A stretch of 23,285 bases of DNA, taken from SFDP01 sp051653625. GTDB taxonomy: Bacteria; Bacillota; Clostridia; Lachnospirales; Lachnospiraceae. The stretch lies in NCBI GenBank assembly GCA_051653625.1, contig JBOFWM010000021.1, forward strand, positions 1 to 23,285. Reading direction: 5' to 3'. Positions within the stretch are counted from its first letter, which is position 1, and the number at the start of each line of letters is the position of its first letter. Below the pieces are notes generated by a model. The model ran no database searches. It saw only the letters and a list, made by a program, of their open reading frames with translations, and had not been told where the DNA came from. Below are positions 11,989 through 21,414 of this stretch, one piece after another. Position numbers and translations under genes: made by a program.

Positions 11989-13380
11989 GTGGTACATCTT
12001 TATAAAAATAATGAAAAAAATATTGTGTTAGATGTAAATAGTGGTTGTGTACATGTTGTAGACGATATTGTTTATAACGTGATTGAGCGTATGAAATCAA
12101 TTGTTGAGGAAAACTCTGATCTTTATTTTTTGAAAAAAGAAGCAATTAAGATTTGTGAAGGATTATGTGAAAATGAAGAATTAGAAGAAATTGTGAATGA
12201 AATTCTTGAACTTTATCAGAATGGGCAATTATTTTCTAAGGATATATATAAAGAATATATTACAGATTTTAAAAAGCGAGAAACAGTAGTGAAAGCATTA
12301 TGTTTACATATTGCACACGATTGCAATTTGGCTTGTCAGTATTGTTTTGCAGAAGAAGGGGAATATCACGGAAGAAGAGAACTTATGAGTTTTGAAGTGG
12401 GAAAAAAAGCATTAGATTTCCTTGTAAAAAATTCTGGGAATAGAGTAAATCTAGAAGTTGACTTTTTCGGTGGAGAACCACTAATGAATTTTCAAGTAGT
12501 TAAAGATTTAGTTGCATATGGAAGAAGTTTAGAAGAACCAAATCATAAGAAATTTCGTTTTACCTTAACAACAAATGGTGTGCTTTTAAATGAAGAAATT
12601 ATGGAATTTGCAAACAAAGAAATGAGTAATGTTGTATTAAGCATTGATGGAAGAAAAGAAGTCAATGATAAAATGAGACCATTTCGAAGTGGAGTTGGTA
12701 GCTATGACTTAATTCTTCCGAAATTCAAAAAGTTTGCAGATGATAGAGAGCAGATGAATTATTATGTAAGAGGAACTTTTACAAGACATAATCTTGATTT
12801 TGCAAAAGATGTACTTCATTTAGCAGATTTAGGGTTTGAACAAATTTCTGTGGAGCCAGTTGTTGCAATGGAAGATGAAACTTACGCAATAAGAGAAGAA
12901 GACCTTACTAGAATTATGGAAGAATATGATTTGTTGGCAAAAGAATTAGTAGAACGACATATCAAAGGCAAAGGAGTTAATTTTTTCCACTTTATGATCG
13001 ATTTAAGTGGAGGACCTTGCGTAGCAAAAAGATTATCTGGATGTGGAAGTGGAACAGAGTATTTAGCGGTGACTCCTTGGGGAGATTTATATCCTTGTCA
13101 TCAATTTGTTGGTAAGGAAGAATATATTATGGGAAATGTCGATGATGGAATCACACAGCCGATCATACAAGAGGAATTTAAATCTTGTAATGTATATGGA
13201 AAAGAAGATTGTATCAATTGTTTTGCAAAATTTTATTGTAGTGGTGGATGTGCTGCAAATTCTTATAATTTTCATTCCGATATCAATAATACCTATGAAA
13301 TAGGATGTAAATTACAAAGAAAACGTGTAGAATGTGCAATTATGATGAAAGTGGCCTTATTGGAAGAGGAGAATGACTAG
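11989..13380 (+). CDS. scfB: SCIFF radical SAM maturase (SPASM domain, thioether-forming)
   Basis: A 463-residue radical SAM peptide-modifying enzyme, expected to install thioether bonds in ScfA. Residues ~1-95 look like the peptide-binding (RRE, PqqD-like) domain. The radical SAM cluster motif CxxxCxxC is C112-C116-C119 in HDCNLACQYCF, followed by DFFGGEPL (158-165) and TLTTNG (192-197). The C-terminal SPASM region holds C344, C352, C370, C408, C411, C417, C421 and C440 (GPC, GCGSG, YPCHQF, CINCFAKFYCSGGC), enough for two auxiliary [4Fe-4S] clusters. The start is GTG, chosen because GGAGGAG at 11977-11983 lies five bases upstream; the nearby ATG at 11975 is out of frame. secDF follows after 12 bases. 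Confidence 0.96.
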   Translation: MVHLYKNNEKNIVLDVNSGCVHVVDDIVYNVIERMKSIVEENSDLYFLKKEAIKICEGLCENEELEEIVNEILELYQNGQLFSKDIYKEYITDFKKRETVVKALCLHIAHDCNLACQYCFAEEGEYHGRRELMSFEVGKKALDFLVKNSGNRVNLEVDFFGGEPLMNFQVVKDLVAYGRSLEEPNHKKFRFTLTTNGVLLNEEIMEFANKEMSNVVLSIDGRKEVNDKMRPFRSGVGSYDLILPKFKKFADDREQMNYYVRGTFTRHNLDFAKDVLHLADLGFEQISVEPVVAMEDETYAIREEDLTRIMEEYDLLAKELVERHIKGKGVNFFHFMIDLSGGPCVAKRLSGCGSGTEYLAVTPWGDLYPCHQFVGKEEYIMGNVDDGITQPIIQEEFKSCNVYGKEDCINCFAKFYCSGGCAANSYNFHSDINNTYEIGCKLQRKRVECAIMMKVALLEEEND

Positions 13381-13392
13381 AAAAAGGAAGGT

Positions 13393-15570
13393 ATGCAAGT
13401 TATGAAAAACAAAGTTAAAAATAAAAGTTTCGTTAGTTTGTTGGTACTTATAGTAATCTTAGTATTAGGAGCTTATACAGCAATATTTGGTCTTGATAGT
13501 GATAAGACAGGATCAGCATATAACATAAAGCAAGGGCTTGATTTGGCAGGCGGAGTAAGTATTACATATCAAGTAGTAGGAGATGAAGAACCAAGTGGTG
13601 AAGATATGGCTGATACCATTTACAAACTTCAAAAGCGTGTGGAGGGCTATAGCACAGAAGCACAAGTATATAAAGAAGGTAGTAATCGTATCAATATTGA
13701 AATCCCAGGTGTAAGTGATGCAAATGCAATTTTAGAAGAATTAGGAAAACCAGGGAGTCTTACTTTCCGTAATTCAGCTGGGGAAGATGTATTAAGTGGA
13801 ACAGATATTGCAGATGCACAAGCTGGTTCACAACAAAATAGTATGGGAAATACTTCATTTGTTGTTTCTTTGACTATGACAGCAGAAGGAAGTGAAAAAT
13901 TTGCAGCGGCAACGAAGGCAGCAGCACCAACAAATGATATTATTTATATTATTTATGATGATGAAATTGTAAGTAGCCCAACTGTGCAAAGCGAAATCAC
14001 AGGTGGACAAGCCGTGATTGAAGGAATGGCAAGTTTTGAAGAAGCAGAACAATTAGCATCAACGATTCGTATTGGTGGATTAAAATTAGAATTAGAAGAA
14101 TTACGTTCTAACGTAGTAGGAGCCCAATTAGGAAGTGAAGCGATTCAAACTAGTTTATTAGCAGGGATTATTGGAATTGCAATTGTTATTGTATTTATGG
14201 TTGGAGTGTATTTGATTCCTGGTGTAGCAAGTGCTCTTGCACTTATGTTGTATGTCGTATTTGTAATATTATTATTAAATGGATTTGATATTACTCTTAC
14301 TTTACCAGGTATTGCAGGTATTATTTTATCAATTGGTATGGCGGTAGATGCAAATGTTATCATTTTTGCTAGAATACGTGAAGAAATTGCAGCAGGAAAA
14401 ACAGTGAAAAATGCGATTAAAACAGGATTTCAAAAAGCACTTTCTGCAATTTTAGATGGAAATATAACAACTTTAATTGCAGCACTTGTATTAGGAATTA
14501 TGGGTTCTGGTTCTGTAAAAGGGTTTGCGCAAACATTAGCTCTTGGTATTGTACTTTCTATGTTTACTGCATTAGTTGTAACACGACTTATTTTAAATGC
14601 ATTTTTTGAATTAGGATTAAAAGATGCAAAGTACTATGGAAGAATTAAGGAAGCAAAAGAATTTAATTTCTTATCCAAAAAAGCATTCTTTTTTGGAGCA
14701 TCAATACTTGTAATCTTGGCAGGGTTTATATTTATGGGTGTGAACAAAAGCTCGGATGCGGGACAAATTTTAAATTATAGTTTGGAATTTGTTGGTGGAA
14801 CAGCAACAAATATTACATTTAATGAAGAATTAAGCATTACTCAAATAGAAAATGAAGTAGTTCCTATTGTAGAAGATGTAATTGGTGGCGGATCTATTCA
14901 AACACAAAAAGTACAAGGAACAACAGAGGTTATTGTAAAAACAAAAACATTATCGGTAGCCCAAAGAGAAGAATTAAATGCATCACTTGCAGAAAAATTT
15001 GCAGTTGATACAGAAAAAATTACAGCAGAAACAATAAGTTCTACTATAAGTGATGAAATTAAGACAGATGCAATCATAGCAGTTTTAATTGCAACGGTTT
15101 GTATGTTGATTTATATTTGGATTCGATTTAAAGATTTAAGATTTGGTGCAAGTAGTGTAATTGCATTAGTACATGATGTTTTAGTTGTGTTAGCTTTTTA
15201 TGCAATCGCTAAAGTTTCGGTAGGAAATACATTTATTGCATGTATGTTAACGATTATTGGATATTCTGTAAATGCAACAATTGTAATTTTTGACCGTATT
15301 AGAGAAAATAGCCAAGTTATGACAAAAAAAGAGGTATTAGAAGATATTGTAAATAAAAGTATTAGCCAAACATTATCGAGAAGTATTTTTACATCATTTA
15401 CAACTTTTGTTATGGTTGCAGTGCTTTACGTATTAGGAGTAACAAGTATTCGTGAATTTGCATTACCACTTATGGTTGGTATTGTATGTGGTACTTATTC
15501 GTCTGTATGTCTTGCAGGTGCGGTTTGGTTTGTACTTAAAAATAAAATTAAGGATAAAAAAGCTGCATAA
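13393..15570 (+). CDS. secDF: Protein translocase subunit SecDF (SecD-SecF fusion)
   Basis: SecD/SecF use the proton gradient to pull secreted proteins through SecYEG on the outer face of the membrane. This 725-residue protein joins both. SecD half: an N-terminal helix (~13-32), the GLDLAGGVSITYQ motif (~48-60), a periplasmic-type domain, then a membrane block with GIILSIGMAVDANVIIFARIRE. SecF half (~425 onward): a helix, the short FVGGTATNITF motif, and a second block with MLTIIGYSVNATIVIFDRIREN. About 12 helices in total. The ATG at 13393 is only a base beyond the AGGAAGG site, so the in-frame ATG at 13402 is equally plausible. It starts 12 bases after scfB and is probably co-transcribed. 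Confidence 0.95.
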   Translation: MQVMKNKVKNKSFVSLLVLIVILVLGAYTAIFGLDSDKTGSAYNIKQGLDLAGGVSITYQVVGDEEPSGEDMADTIYKLQKRVEGYSTEAQVYKEGSNRINIEIPGVSDANAILEELGKPGSLTFRNSAGEDVLSGTDIADAQAGSQQNSMGNTSFVVSLTMTAEGSEKFAAATKAAAPTNDIIYIIYDDEIVSSPTVQSEITGGQAVIEGMASFEEAEQLASTIRIGGLKLELEELRSNVVGAQLGSEAIQTSLLAGIIGIAIVIVFMVGVYLIPGVASALALMLYVVFVILLLNGFDITLTLPGIAGIILSIGMAVDANVIIFARIREEIAAGKTVKNAIKTGFQKALSAILDGNITTLIAALVLGIMGSGSVKGFAQTLALGIVLSMFTALVVTRLILNAFFELGLKDAKYYGRIKEAKEFNFLSKKAFFFGASILVILAGFIFMGVNKSSDAGQILNYSLEFVGGTATNITFNEELSITQIENEVVPIVEDVIGGGSIQTQKVQGTTEVIVKTKTLSVAQREELNASLAEKFAVDTEKITAETISSTISDEIKTDAIIAVLIATVCMLIYIWIRFKDLRFGASSVIALVHDVLVVLAFYAIAKVSVGNTFIACMLTIIGYSVNATIVIFDRIRENSQVMTKKEVLEDIVNKSISQTLSRSIFTSFTTFVMVAVLYVLGVTSIREFALPLMVGIVCGTYSSVCLAGAVWFVLKNKIKDKKAA

Positions 15571-15604
15571 TCTGTTAGCAAGTTAGAAAGGTAAGAGAGC
15601 TTTT

Positions 15605-17383
15605 ATGGCAAAGTGGGTTGTAGCGGCAAAAAAGGCTGATTTTAATAAAATTGGTGAGAAATTTCAAATTTCACCAGTGATTGCAAGAATTTTGAGAAAT
15701 AGAGATTTAATAGAAGAGCAAGAATTGGAAGATTTTTTGCATGCAGATATGTCAAAACTGACATCGCCTTTTTTATTAAAAGGAATGGAAGAAGGAACAA
15801 TGCTATTGCTTGAAAAAATGAAAGACAAGAAAAAAATTCGAGTAATAGGAGATTATGACGTAGATGGAATATGCTCTGCAACAATATTAGTCAAAGGGAT
15901 TCGAGCATGTGGAGGAGAGGTCGATACGATTATTCCACATCGTATGAAAGATGGATACGGAATCAATGAACAATTAATTATAGATGCAAAAAGCGACAAT
16001 ATAGATACCATTATCACTTGTGATAATGGTATTGCTGCAATTGAGGCTATTTCTTATGCAAAAGATCAAGGAATGACTTGCATTATTACAGATCATCATG
16101 AATGTGTATATGAAATGGTAGGAGAAGAAAAACAATATCTTTTGCCAGATGCAGATGTGATTATAAATCCTAAGCAACCAGGTTGTGGGTATAGAGGAAA
16201 AGCAATTTGCGGTGCAGTGGTAGCTTATAAATTTATTGAGTCATTACTTGAAAAATGTAATGTTTGTACGGATTTGTTAGAAGAATTAATGGAACTAGCA
16301 GGTGTAGCGACGGTATGTGATGTGATGGAATTAATTGGGGAAAATCGAATCTTTGTAAAAGCAGCACTTGAATCCATGGAGGATTGTAAAAATATAGGAT
16401 TAAAAGCATTAATAGAGGCAAATGAATTATCGAAACAGACGATTACTGCTTATTCCTTAGGATTTGTTATTGGACCATGTATAAATGCAACAGGAAGACT
16501 TGATACAGCTATGGCTGCGTTTCAACTATTTGAAACAAGTTCAATAAAAGAAGCAAAAGAAATTGCATTGCATTTAAAAGAGTTAAATTCCCTTCGAAAA
16601 GACATGACGTTACAATATGTAGAAGAAGCCAAAATGATGGTAGAAGAGATGGAACAATCCGATACCGTGATTGTTCTATATTTGCCAGAATGTCATGAAA
16701 GTTTGGCGGGTATTATTGCAGGTAGAATTCGAGAAACATATTATAAACCAACATTTGTTTTGACAAAAGCATTAGAGGAAGAGAATGGGGAAATTGTTGC
16801 AAAAGGTTCAGCAAGAAGCATTGAAGGATATCATATTTATGAAGAAATGACAAAATGCAAGGAATATTTTTTGAAGTATGGCGGTCATGCTATGGCAGCA
16901 GGTTTATCTTTATTGGAAAAAGATATTGATCTATTTCGAAAAAAAATCAATGAGTTATGTGTTTTAACAAAAGAACAGTTGGAAGAAAAAATCACAATTG
17001 ATGTTCCAATGCCATTAAATTATGTAACAATTCCATTTATAAAGGAATTAGAAATTCTTGAACCTTTTGGTGTAGGAAATAAAAAACCTATATTTGCGCA
17101 AAAAGAACTTACTTTTTATGAAATGCGTCTAATGGGAAAAGAGAAAAATATGGCAAAGTTTTTAGCAAAGGATGAGACAAATGCAACTTATGAACTTATT
17201 TTATTTCGAGAATTAGAGCGATTTGAAAAAGTGGTGAGTGAAAAATATGGTAGTGAATGCTTAGAACAACTGATTAATATTAGAAATCATAAATCAATTA
17301 AAATGGACATTATATATGAACCAAGTATCAATACATTTAGGGGGCAAGAATCATTGCAATTTATCATTAAGGACTTTAAATAG
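15605..17383 (+). CDS. recJ: Single-stranded-DNA-specific exonuclease RecJ
   Basis: A 5'-3' single-strand exonuclease used in recombination and repair. DHH phosphoesterase motifs are present in order: motif I GDYDVDGICS with D83, D85 and D87, motif II with D140 in TCDNGI, and motif III TDHHE with D163-H164-H165. The DHHA1 domain carries G426-G427-H428 (GGHAMAAGL). A C-terminal OB-like region (~480-592) completes the protein. The length of 592 aa matches the shorter Firmicutes form. It follows secDF after 34 bases with no terminator between, so it may be read from the same transcript. A perfect 13-bp inverted repeat lies inside the gene at motif II. Confidence 0.94.
   Translation: MAKWVVAAKKADFNKIGEKFQISPVIARILRNRDLIEEQELEDFLHADMSKLTSPFLLKGMEEGTMLLLEKMKDKKKIRVIGDYDVDGICSATILVKGIRACGGEVDTIIPHRMKDGYGINEQLIIDAKSDNIDTIITCDNGIAAIEAISYAKDQGMTCIITDHHECVYEMVGEEKQYLLPDADVIINPKQPGCGYRGKAICGAVVAYKFIESLLEKCNVCTDLLEELMELAGVATVCDVMELIGENRIFVKAALESMEDCKNIGLKALIEANELSKQTITAYSLGFVIGPCINATGRLDTAMAAFQLFETSSIKEAKEIALHLKELNSLRKDMTLQYVEEAKMMVEEMEQSDTVIVLYLPECHESLAGIIAGRIRETYYKPTFVLTKALEEENGEIVAKGSARSIEGYHIYEEMTKCKEYFLKYGGHAMAAGLSLLEKDIDLFRKKINELCVLTKEQLEEKITIDVPMPLNYVTIPFIKELEILEPFGVGNKKPIFAQKELTFYEMRLMGKEKNMAKFLAKDETNATYELILFRELERFEKVVSEKYGSECLEQLINIRNHKSIKMDIIYEPSINTFRGQESLQFIIKDFK
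16005..16032. repeat. Perfect 13-bp inverted repeat inside recJ
   Basis: ATACCATTATCAC (16005-16017) and GTGATAATGGTAT (16020-16032) are perfectly complementary, with two bases between. It spans the codons for conserved motif II (TIITCDNGI). No T-run follows, so it does not look like a terminator. Confidence 0.85.
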
Positions 17384-17475
17384 TATAGAAAATAAGTACG
17401 TTTATAAATAATTAAGAATGGATTAATAAGTTTATGAATTTTTTTATAGTTCGTACATAGTTTACTCATAATTCT

Positions 17476-17566
17476 TGTGTATAGTAGTAAATGGATAGTT
17501 GATCACTCACTATCTCCCCCCTCATAAGATGAAAAAGCCTAGCCCGTGCTAGGCTTTTTCGTCTTT
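17476..17566 (+). ncRNA. Candidate small RNA with C-rich loop ending at a terminator
   Basis: The 275-base gap between recJ and murE has no convincing ORF. A TATAGT -10-like box (17480-17485, no clear -35) is followed by a small hairpin GATAGT/ACTATC (17494-17514). Then comes the unpaired run CTCCCCCCTC (17514-17523), then a strong terminator. This hairpin, C-rich linker and terminator order resembles Firmicutes small RNAs that pair with Shine-Dalgarno sequences. It could equally be the 3' UTR of recJ. Speculative. Confidence 0.25.
17528..17566 (+). terminator. Strong terminator between recJ and murE
   Basis: A 16-position stem (17528-17543 and 17548-17563, one G-U pair) with a CCGT tetraloop. 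The core AAAAAGCCTAGC/GCTAGGCTTTTT contains the T-run and could act in both directions. Confidence 0.88.
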
Positions 17567-17589
17567 CATAAACAAGATTGTAGCTTTTG

Positions 17590-17618
17590 TTGAAAAGATA
17601 AAGGGGGTATGGTATATT
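17590..17618 (+). promoter_or_regulatory. Promoter of the murE-priA-def-fmt unit
   Basis: TTGAAA (17590-17595), a 17-base spacer and TATATT (17613-17618) form a good sigma-A promoter. Transcription would begin near 17625, ahead of the GGAG site (17647-17650) and the ATG at 17659. Confidence 0.65.
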
Positions 17619-17658
17619 ATCTAATAACATTAGATATAAGAAATATGGAGAATAGTTT

Positions 17659-19128
17659 ATGAAAACACTTATTCAATTATTAGAAGGATTAGAGTTTCAA
17701 TATTTACAAGGGGATAAAGAGAAAGCGATAAAAAAAGTTGTCTATGATTCTAGAAAAGTAGAAGAAGATAGTTTTTTTATTTGTATTAAAGGTGCAAACT
17801 TTGATAGCCATGATTTAATTGATGAAGTTATTGAAAAAGGTGCAAAAGTAATTCTTGTTGAGCGACAAATAGAAACAAATATACCAGAAGATATTACGGT
17901 GATATTTGTTGAAGATACACGATATGCAATGGCATTTATTGCAGCTAATTATTTTGATAATCCAGCAAGGAAGATGAAAATTATTGGGATTACTGGAACA
18001 AAAGGAAAAACTACTACAACTTATTTGGTGAAATCTATTTTAGAAAATGCAGGAAGAAAAGTTGGATTGGTTGGAACGATCGAAGTAATTATTGGAGAGG
18101 AACATATTAAGGCAGATAATACAACACCGGAATCTTACGTATTACAAGAGTATTTTAGTAAGATGGTAGAAGCAGGATGTGACACAGTTGTGATGGAAGT
18201 ATCTTCGCAAGGCCTTATGATGCATAGAACACAAGGATTTCTGTTTGATTATGGAATTTTCACAAATTTAGAAGCAGATCATATTGGGCCAAATGAACAT
18301 AAGGATTTTGCCGATTATCTACAATGTAAAAGTTTGTTATTTCGACAATGTAAAGTCGGAATTGTAAATATAGATGATAGTCATACAATGGATGTGATTG
18401 CATCGCATACTTGTGCAATTCAAACGTACGGTTTCAAGGAAGAGGCAGATTTAAGAGCTTATGATATGGAATTGGTAGCAACGGCCGGAACGGTTGGTGT
18501 AAAATTTAAAACACAAGGATTAGAAGCATTAGAACTAGCTATTAATACACCAGGTAGATTTAGTGTATATAATGCATTAACTGCAATTGCAATTTGTCAT
18601 AATTTCAAAGTATCAAAAGAAATTATTAAAAATGCGCTATTTACCGCAAAGGTAAAGGGGAGAATTGAACCGATTCAAGTATCAAATGTGTTTAGTTTGA
18701 TGATTGATTATGCACATAACGCAATGGCATTAGAAAGTCTACTTACTACATTAAAAGAATATAATCCAACTCGTTTAGTATGTGTGTTTGGATGTGGTGG
18801 AAATCGTTCGAAATTTAGACGATATGAAATGGGAGAAGTAAGTGGAAAGTATGCGGATTTTACCATTATTACTTCTGATAATCCAAGATTCGAAGAACCA
18901 ACTGCAATTATCGATGATATTATTATAGGGATTAAGAAAACAGATGGTGCATATATAGCAATTTGTGATCGAAAGGAAGCCATTAAATATGCCATTACAA
19001 ATGGTATGCCTGGAGATATTATTGTTTTATGCGGAAAAGGACATGAAGATTATCAAGAAATTAAAGGGATAAAATACCCAATGGATGAAAGAATTCTTAT
19101 AAAAGAAATAATGGAAGAAATAAAATAA
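17659..19128 (+). CDS. murE: UDP-N-acetylmuramoyl-tripeptide synthetase MurE (meso-DAP type)
   Basis: A cytoplasmic Mur ligase that adds the third stem-peptide residue to UDP-MurNAc-L-Ala-D-Glu using ATP. The three Mur domains are present: an N-terminal UDP-binding region (~25-100, VVYDSRKVEEDSFFICIKG), the central ATPase with P-loop GITGTKGKTTT (110-120), and the C-terminal amino-acid domain. DNPR at 407-410 is the signature for meso-diaminopimelate rather than lysine. YLQCKSLLF (~225-233) supplies the lysine usually carbamylated. The length of 489 aa is normal. DAP use fits the DAP decarboxylase-like gene at 6308. priA follows after 26 bases. Confidence 0.95.
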   Translation: MKTLIQLLEGLEFQYLQGDKEKAIKKVVYDSRKVEEDSFFICIKGANFDSHDLIDEVIEKGAKVILVERQIETNIPEDITVIFVEDTRYAMAFIAANYFDNPARKMKIIGITGTKGKTTTTYLVKSILENAGRKVGLVGTIEVIIGEEHIKADNTTPESYVLQEYFSKMVEAGCDTVVMEVSSQGLMMHRTQGFLFDYGIFTNLEADHIGPNEHKDFADYLQCKSLLFRQCKVGIVNIDDSHTMDVIASHTCAIQTYGFKEEADLRAYDMELVATAGTVGVKFKTQGLEALELAINTPGRFSVYNALTAIAICHNFKVSKEIIKNALFTAKVKGRIEPIQVSNVFSLMIDYAHNAMALESLLTTLKEYNPTRLVCVFGCGGNRSKFRRYEMGEVSGKYADFTIITSDNPRFEEPTAIIDDIIIGIKKTDGAYIAICDRKEAIKYAITNGMPGDIIVLCGKGHEDYQEIKGIKYPMDERILIKEIMEEIK

Positions 19129-19154
19129 TATGAAAGAATAGAAAGGATGGTGCT

Positions 19155-21389
19155 ATGGAATATCGTTTTGCGCGTATTATTATTGATATTTCTCATGAAT
19201 TAGTGGACCGTCCTTTTACTTATAAAATACCAGATCGTTTTGAAAAAGATGTTGTAGTTGGTAGCAAGGTAACGATACCATTTGGGAAAGGCAATACAAT
19301 ACGTTCTGGTTTTGTAATTGAAGTCACAAATGAATGCGAATTTGAAATAGAAAAAGTAAAGGAAATTAATGATGTAGAAGATAATGGAATTGTGGTAGAG
19401 CAAAATTTAATTAAGCTTGCTTGGTTTATTAAGGAAGAATATGGATCGACCATGATTACAGCGTTAAAAACTGTTTTACCAGCAAAAAAGACAATTCAAT
19501 CAAAAGAACAAAAAGTGGTTCATTTAAAAATAGAAAAAGAGCAAGCAATTTCTATTTTAGAAGAGGCAACAAGAAAAAACCAAAAGGCAAGAGTAAGAAT
19601 CTTAAATTCTTTATTAGAAAAACAAAGTATTTCTTATGAAACTGTGAAATATACATTAAAAATAGGGCAGAGTACTTTAACAAAACTTATAGATGATGGT
19701 ATTATCTATATTGAAACTAAATATTTCTTAAGAAATCCAATTTTAGGAGATAAGAGTTATGAAACAAATAATGTATTAAGTTTAAAACAGCGTCATATTG
19801 TAGATACCATATTTAGAGAATATGTAAATGAAAAACCAAATACCTATTTGTTGCATGGAATTACAGGAAGTGGAAAGACGCAAGTTTATATTTCACTGAT
19901 AGAATCTTTTGTAAAAGCAGGAAAACAGGCAATTGTTTTAATCCCAGAAATTGCACTTACATATCAAACGGTTCAAAGGTTTTATCAAATCTTTAAAGAA
20001 CGTGTTTCTATTTTAAATTCTACTTTATCTCAAGGAGAAAAATATGATCAATGTGAGAGAGCAAAGAGGGGCGAAATTGATGTAATTATTGGTCCTAGGT
20101 CAGCTTTATTTACACCGTTTGCAAATTTAGGTATTATTATTATTGATGAAGAGCATGAAAGTTCTTATAAAAGCGAGTCTATGCCAAAATATCATGCCAA
20201 AGATGTTGCAATACAGTTAGCGAAGCTACATCATGCCTCTGTTGTACTTGGTAGTGCAACGCCTTCTTTAGAAAGTTACTATAAGGCGAAAAATGGAGAA
20301 TATCAATTATTTCATCTTGCCAACCGATTAACGGGAAGTGCGTTACCGAGAGTACAGATTGTTGATTTAAGACAAGAATTATTACAAGGAAATCGTTCTA
20401 TATTTAGTGAAGAGTTAAAACTAAAAATTAGAGATCGTCTTCAAAAAAAAGAGCAAATTATGTTGTTTTTGAATAGACGAGGATATGCTGGGTTTATTTC
20501 TTGCAGAGCTTGCGGATATGTTGTAAAGTGTCCACATTGTGATGTATCGTTATCGGAACATCAAAATGGTAAATTAATTTGTCATTATTGTGCATATGAA
20601 CAACAAAAATATGAGAAATGTCCGAAATGTGATTCGAAGTATATTTTAGGATTTAAAGCTGGGACGCAACAAATAGTAGATGCATTTTGCAAAGAATTTC
20701 AAGTAGATAATATTTTAAGATTAGATGCAGATACTACAAAGCATAAAGGAAGTTATGAAAAAATAGTAACTGCTTTTAAGCGAGAAGAAGCACAAGTCCT
20801 TGTTGGTACTCAAATGATTGTAAAAGGACATGATTTTCCAAAGGTTACTTTAGTAGGGGTTCTGGCTGCAGATTTATCTTTAAATAGTAATGATTATAGA
20901 GCTGGGGAGAGAACTTTTCAACTTCTAACACAAGCAGCAGGGCGTGCTGGTAGAGGAGACGAAGATGGAGAAGTAATTATTCAAACATATCAACCAGATC
21001 ACTATAGTATTCTTGCATCTGCGAAGCAAAATTATGAAGCATTTTATGAAGAAGAATTATTGTTTCGAGAGCTATCGGGGTATCCGCCCATTGAACATAT
21101 GCTTTTAATTCAGATTACAAATAAAGAAGAAGAAAGCGTGTGTAAAGATGCATCTTTTTTACGAACGTATATAGAATCTTTGCAATATATAAAAATAACT
21201 TCGTTAATTGGACCTGCAAAAGCTAGAATTTACAAAATAAAAGATATTTATCGAATGGCACTTTATGTGAAAGCGCAAGAAAAAGAGCGTTTAATTCAAA
21301 TAAAAAATGAAATAGAAGAAATTATGAGAAAGAACGAAGGAATAAAAAGTACTATACAATTTGATTTTGATCCGATGAGTTCATATTAG
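19155..21389 (+). CDS. priA: Primosomal protein N' (replication restart helicase PriA)
   Basis: A 3'-5' superfamily 2 helicase that reloads the replisome at stalled forks. The N-terminal DNA-binding domain (~1-110) is followed by a winged-helix region. Then come the Walker A motif GITGSGKT (235-242, K241), Walker B DEEH (331-334) and GSATPSLES (366-374). An eight-cysteine zinc module comprises C450, C453, C459, C462, C476, C479, C489 and C492, and the late helicase motifs include QAAGRAGRG. The length of 744 aa is normal. AGAAAGGA precedes the ATG. It lies between murE and def in the order seen in many Firmicutes. Confidence 0.96.
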   Translation: MEYRFARIIIDISHELVDRPFTYKIPDRFEKDVVVGSKVTIPFGKGNTIRSGFVIEVTNECEFEIEKVKEINDVEDNGIVVEQNLIKLAWFIKEEYGSTMITALKTVLPAKKTIQSKEQKVVHLKIEKEQAISILEEATRKNQKARVRILNSLLEKQSISYETVKYTLKIGQSTLTKLIDDGIIYIETKYFLRNPILGDKSYETNNVLSLKQRHIVDTIFREYVNEKPNTYLLHGITGSGKTQVYISLIESFVKAGKQAIVLIPEIALTYQTVQRFYQIFKERVSILNSTLSQGEKYDQCERAKRGEIDVIIGPRSALFTPFANLGIIIIDEEHESSYKSESMPKYHAKDVAIQLAKLHHASVVLGSATPSLESYYKAKNGEYQLFHLANRLTGSALPRVQIVDLRQELLQGNRSIFSEELKLKIRDRLQKKEQIMLFLNRRGYAGFISCRACGYVVKCPHCDVSLSEHQNGKLICHYCAYEQQKYEKCPKCDSKYILGFKAGTQQIVDAFCKEFQVDNILRLDADTTKHKGSYEKIVTAFKREEAQVLVGTQMIVKGHDFPKVTLVGVLAADLSLNSNDYRAGERTFQLLTQAAGRAGRGDEDGEVIIQTYQPDHYSILASAKQNYEAFYEEELLFRELSGYPPIEHMLLIQITNKEEESVCKDASFLRTYIESLQYIKITSLIGPAKARIYKIKDIYRMALYVKAQEKERLIQIKNEIEEIMRKNEGIKSTIQFDFDPMSSY

Positions 21390-21414
21390 GTTAGGGAGAG
21401 AAAGGGATAAAGAA

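Noticed and set aside
14145..14363. Minus-strand ORF opposite secDF
   Set aside because: Antisense shadow of a hydrophobic coding segment; no start signals or family resemblance.
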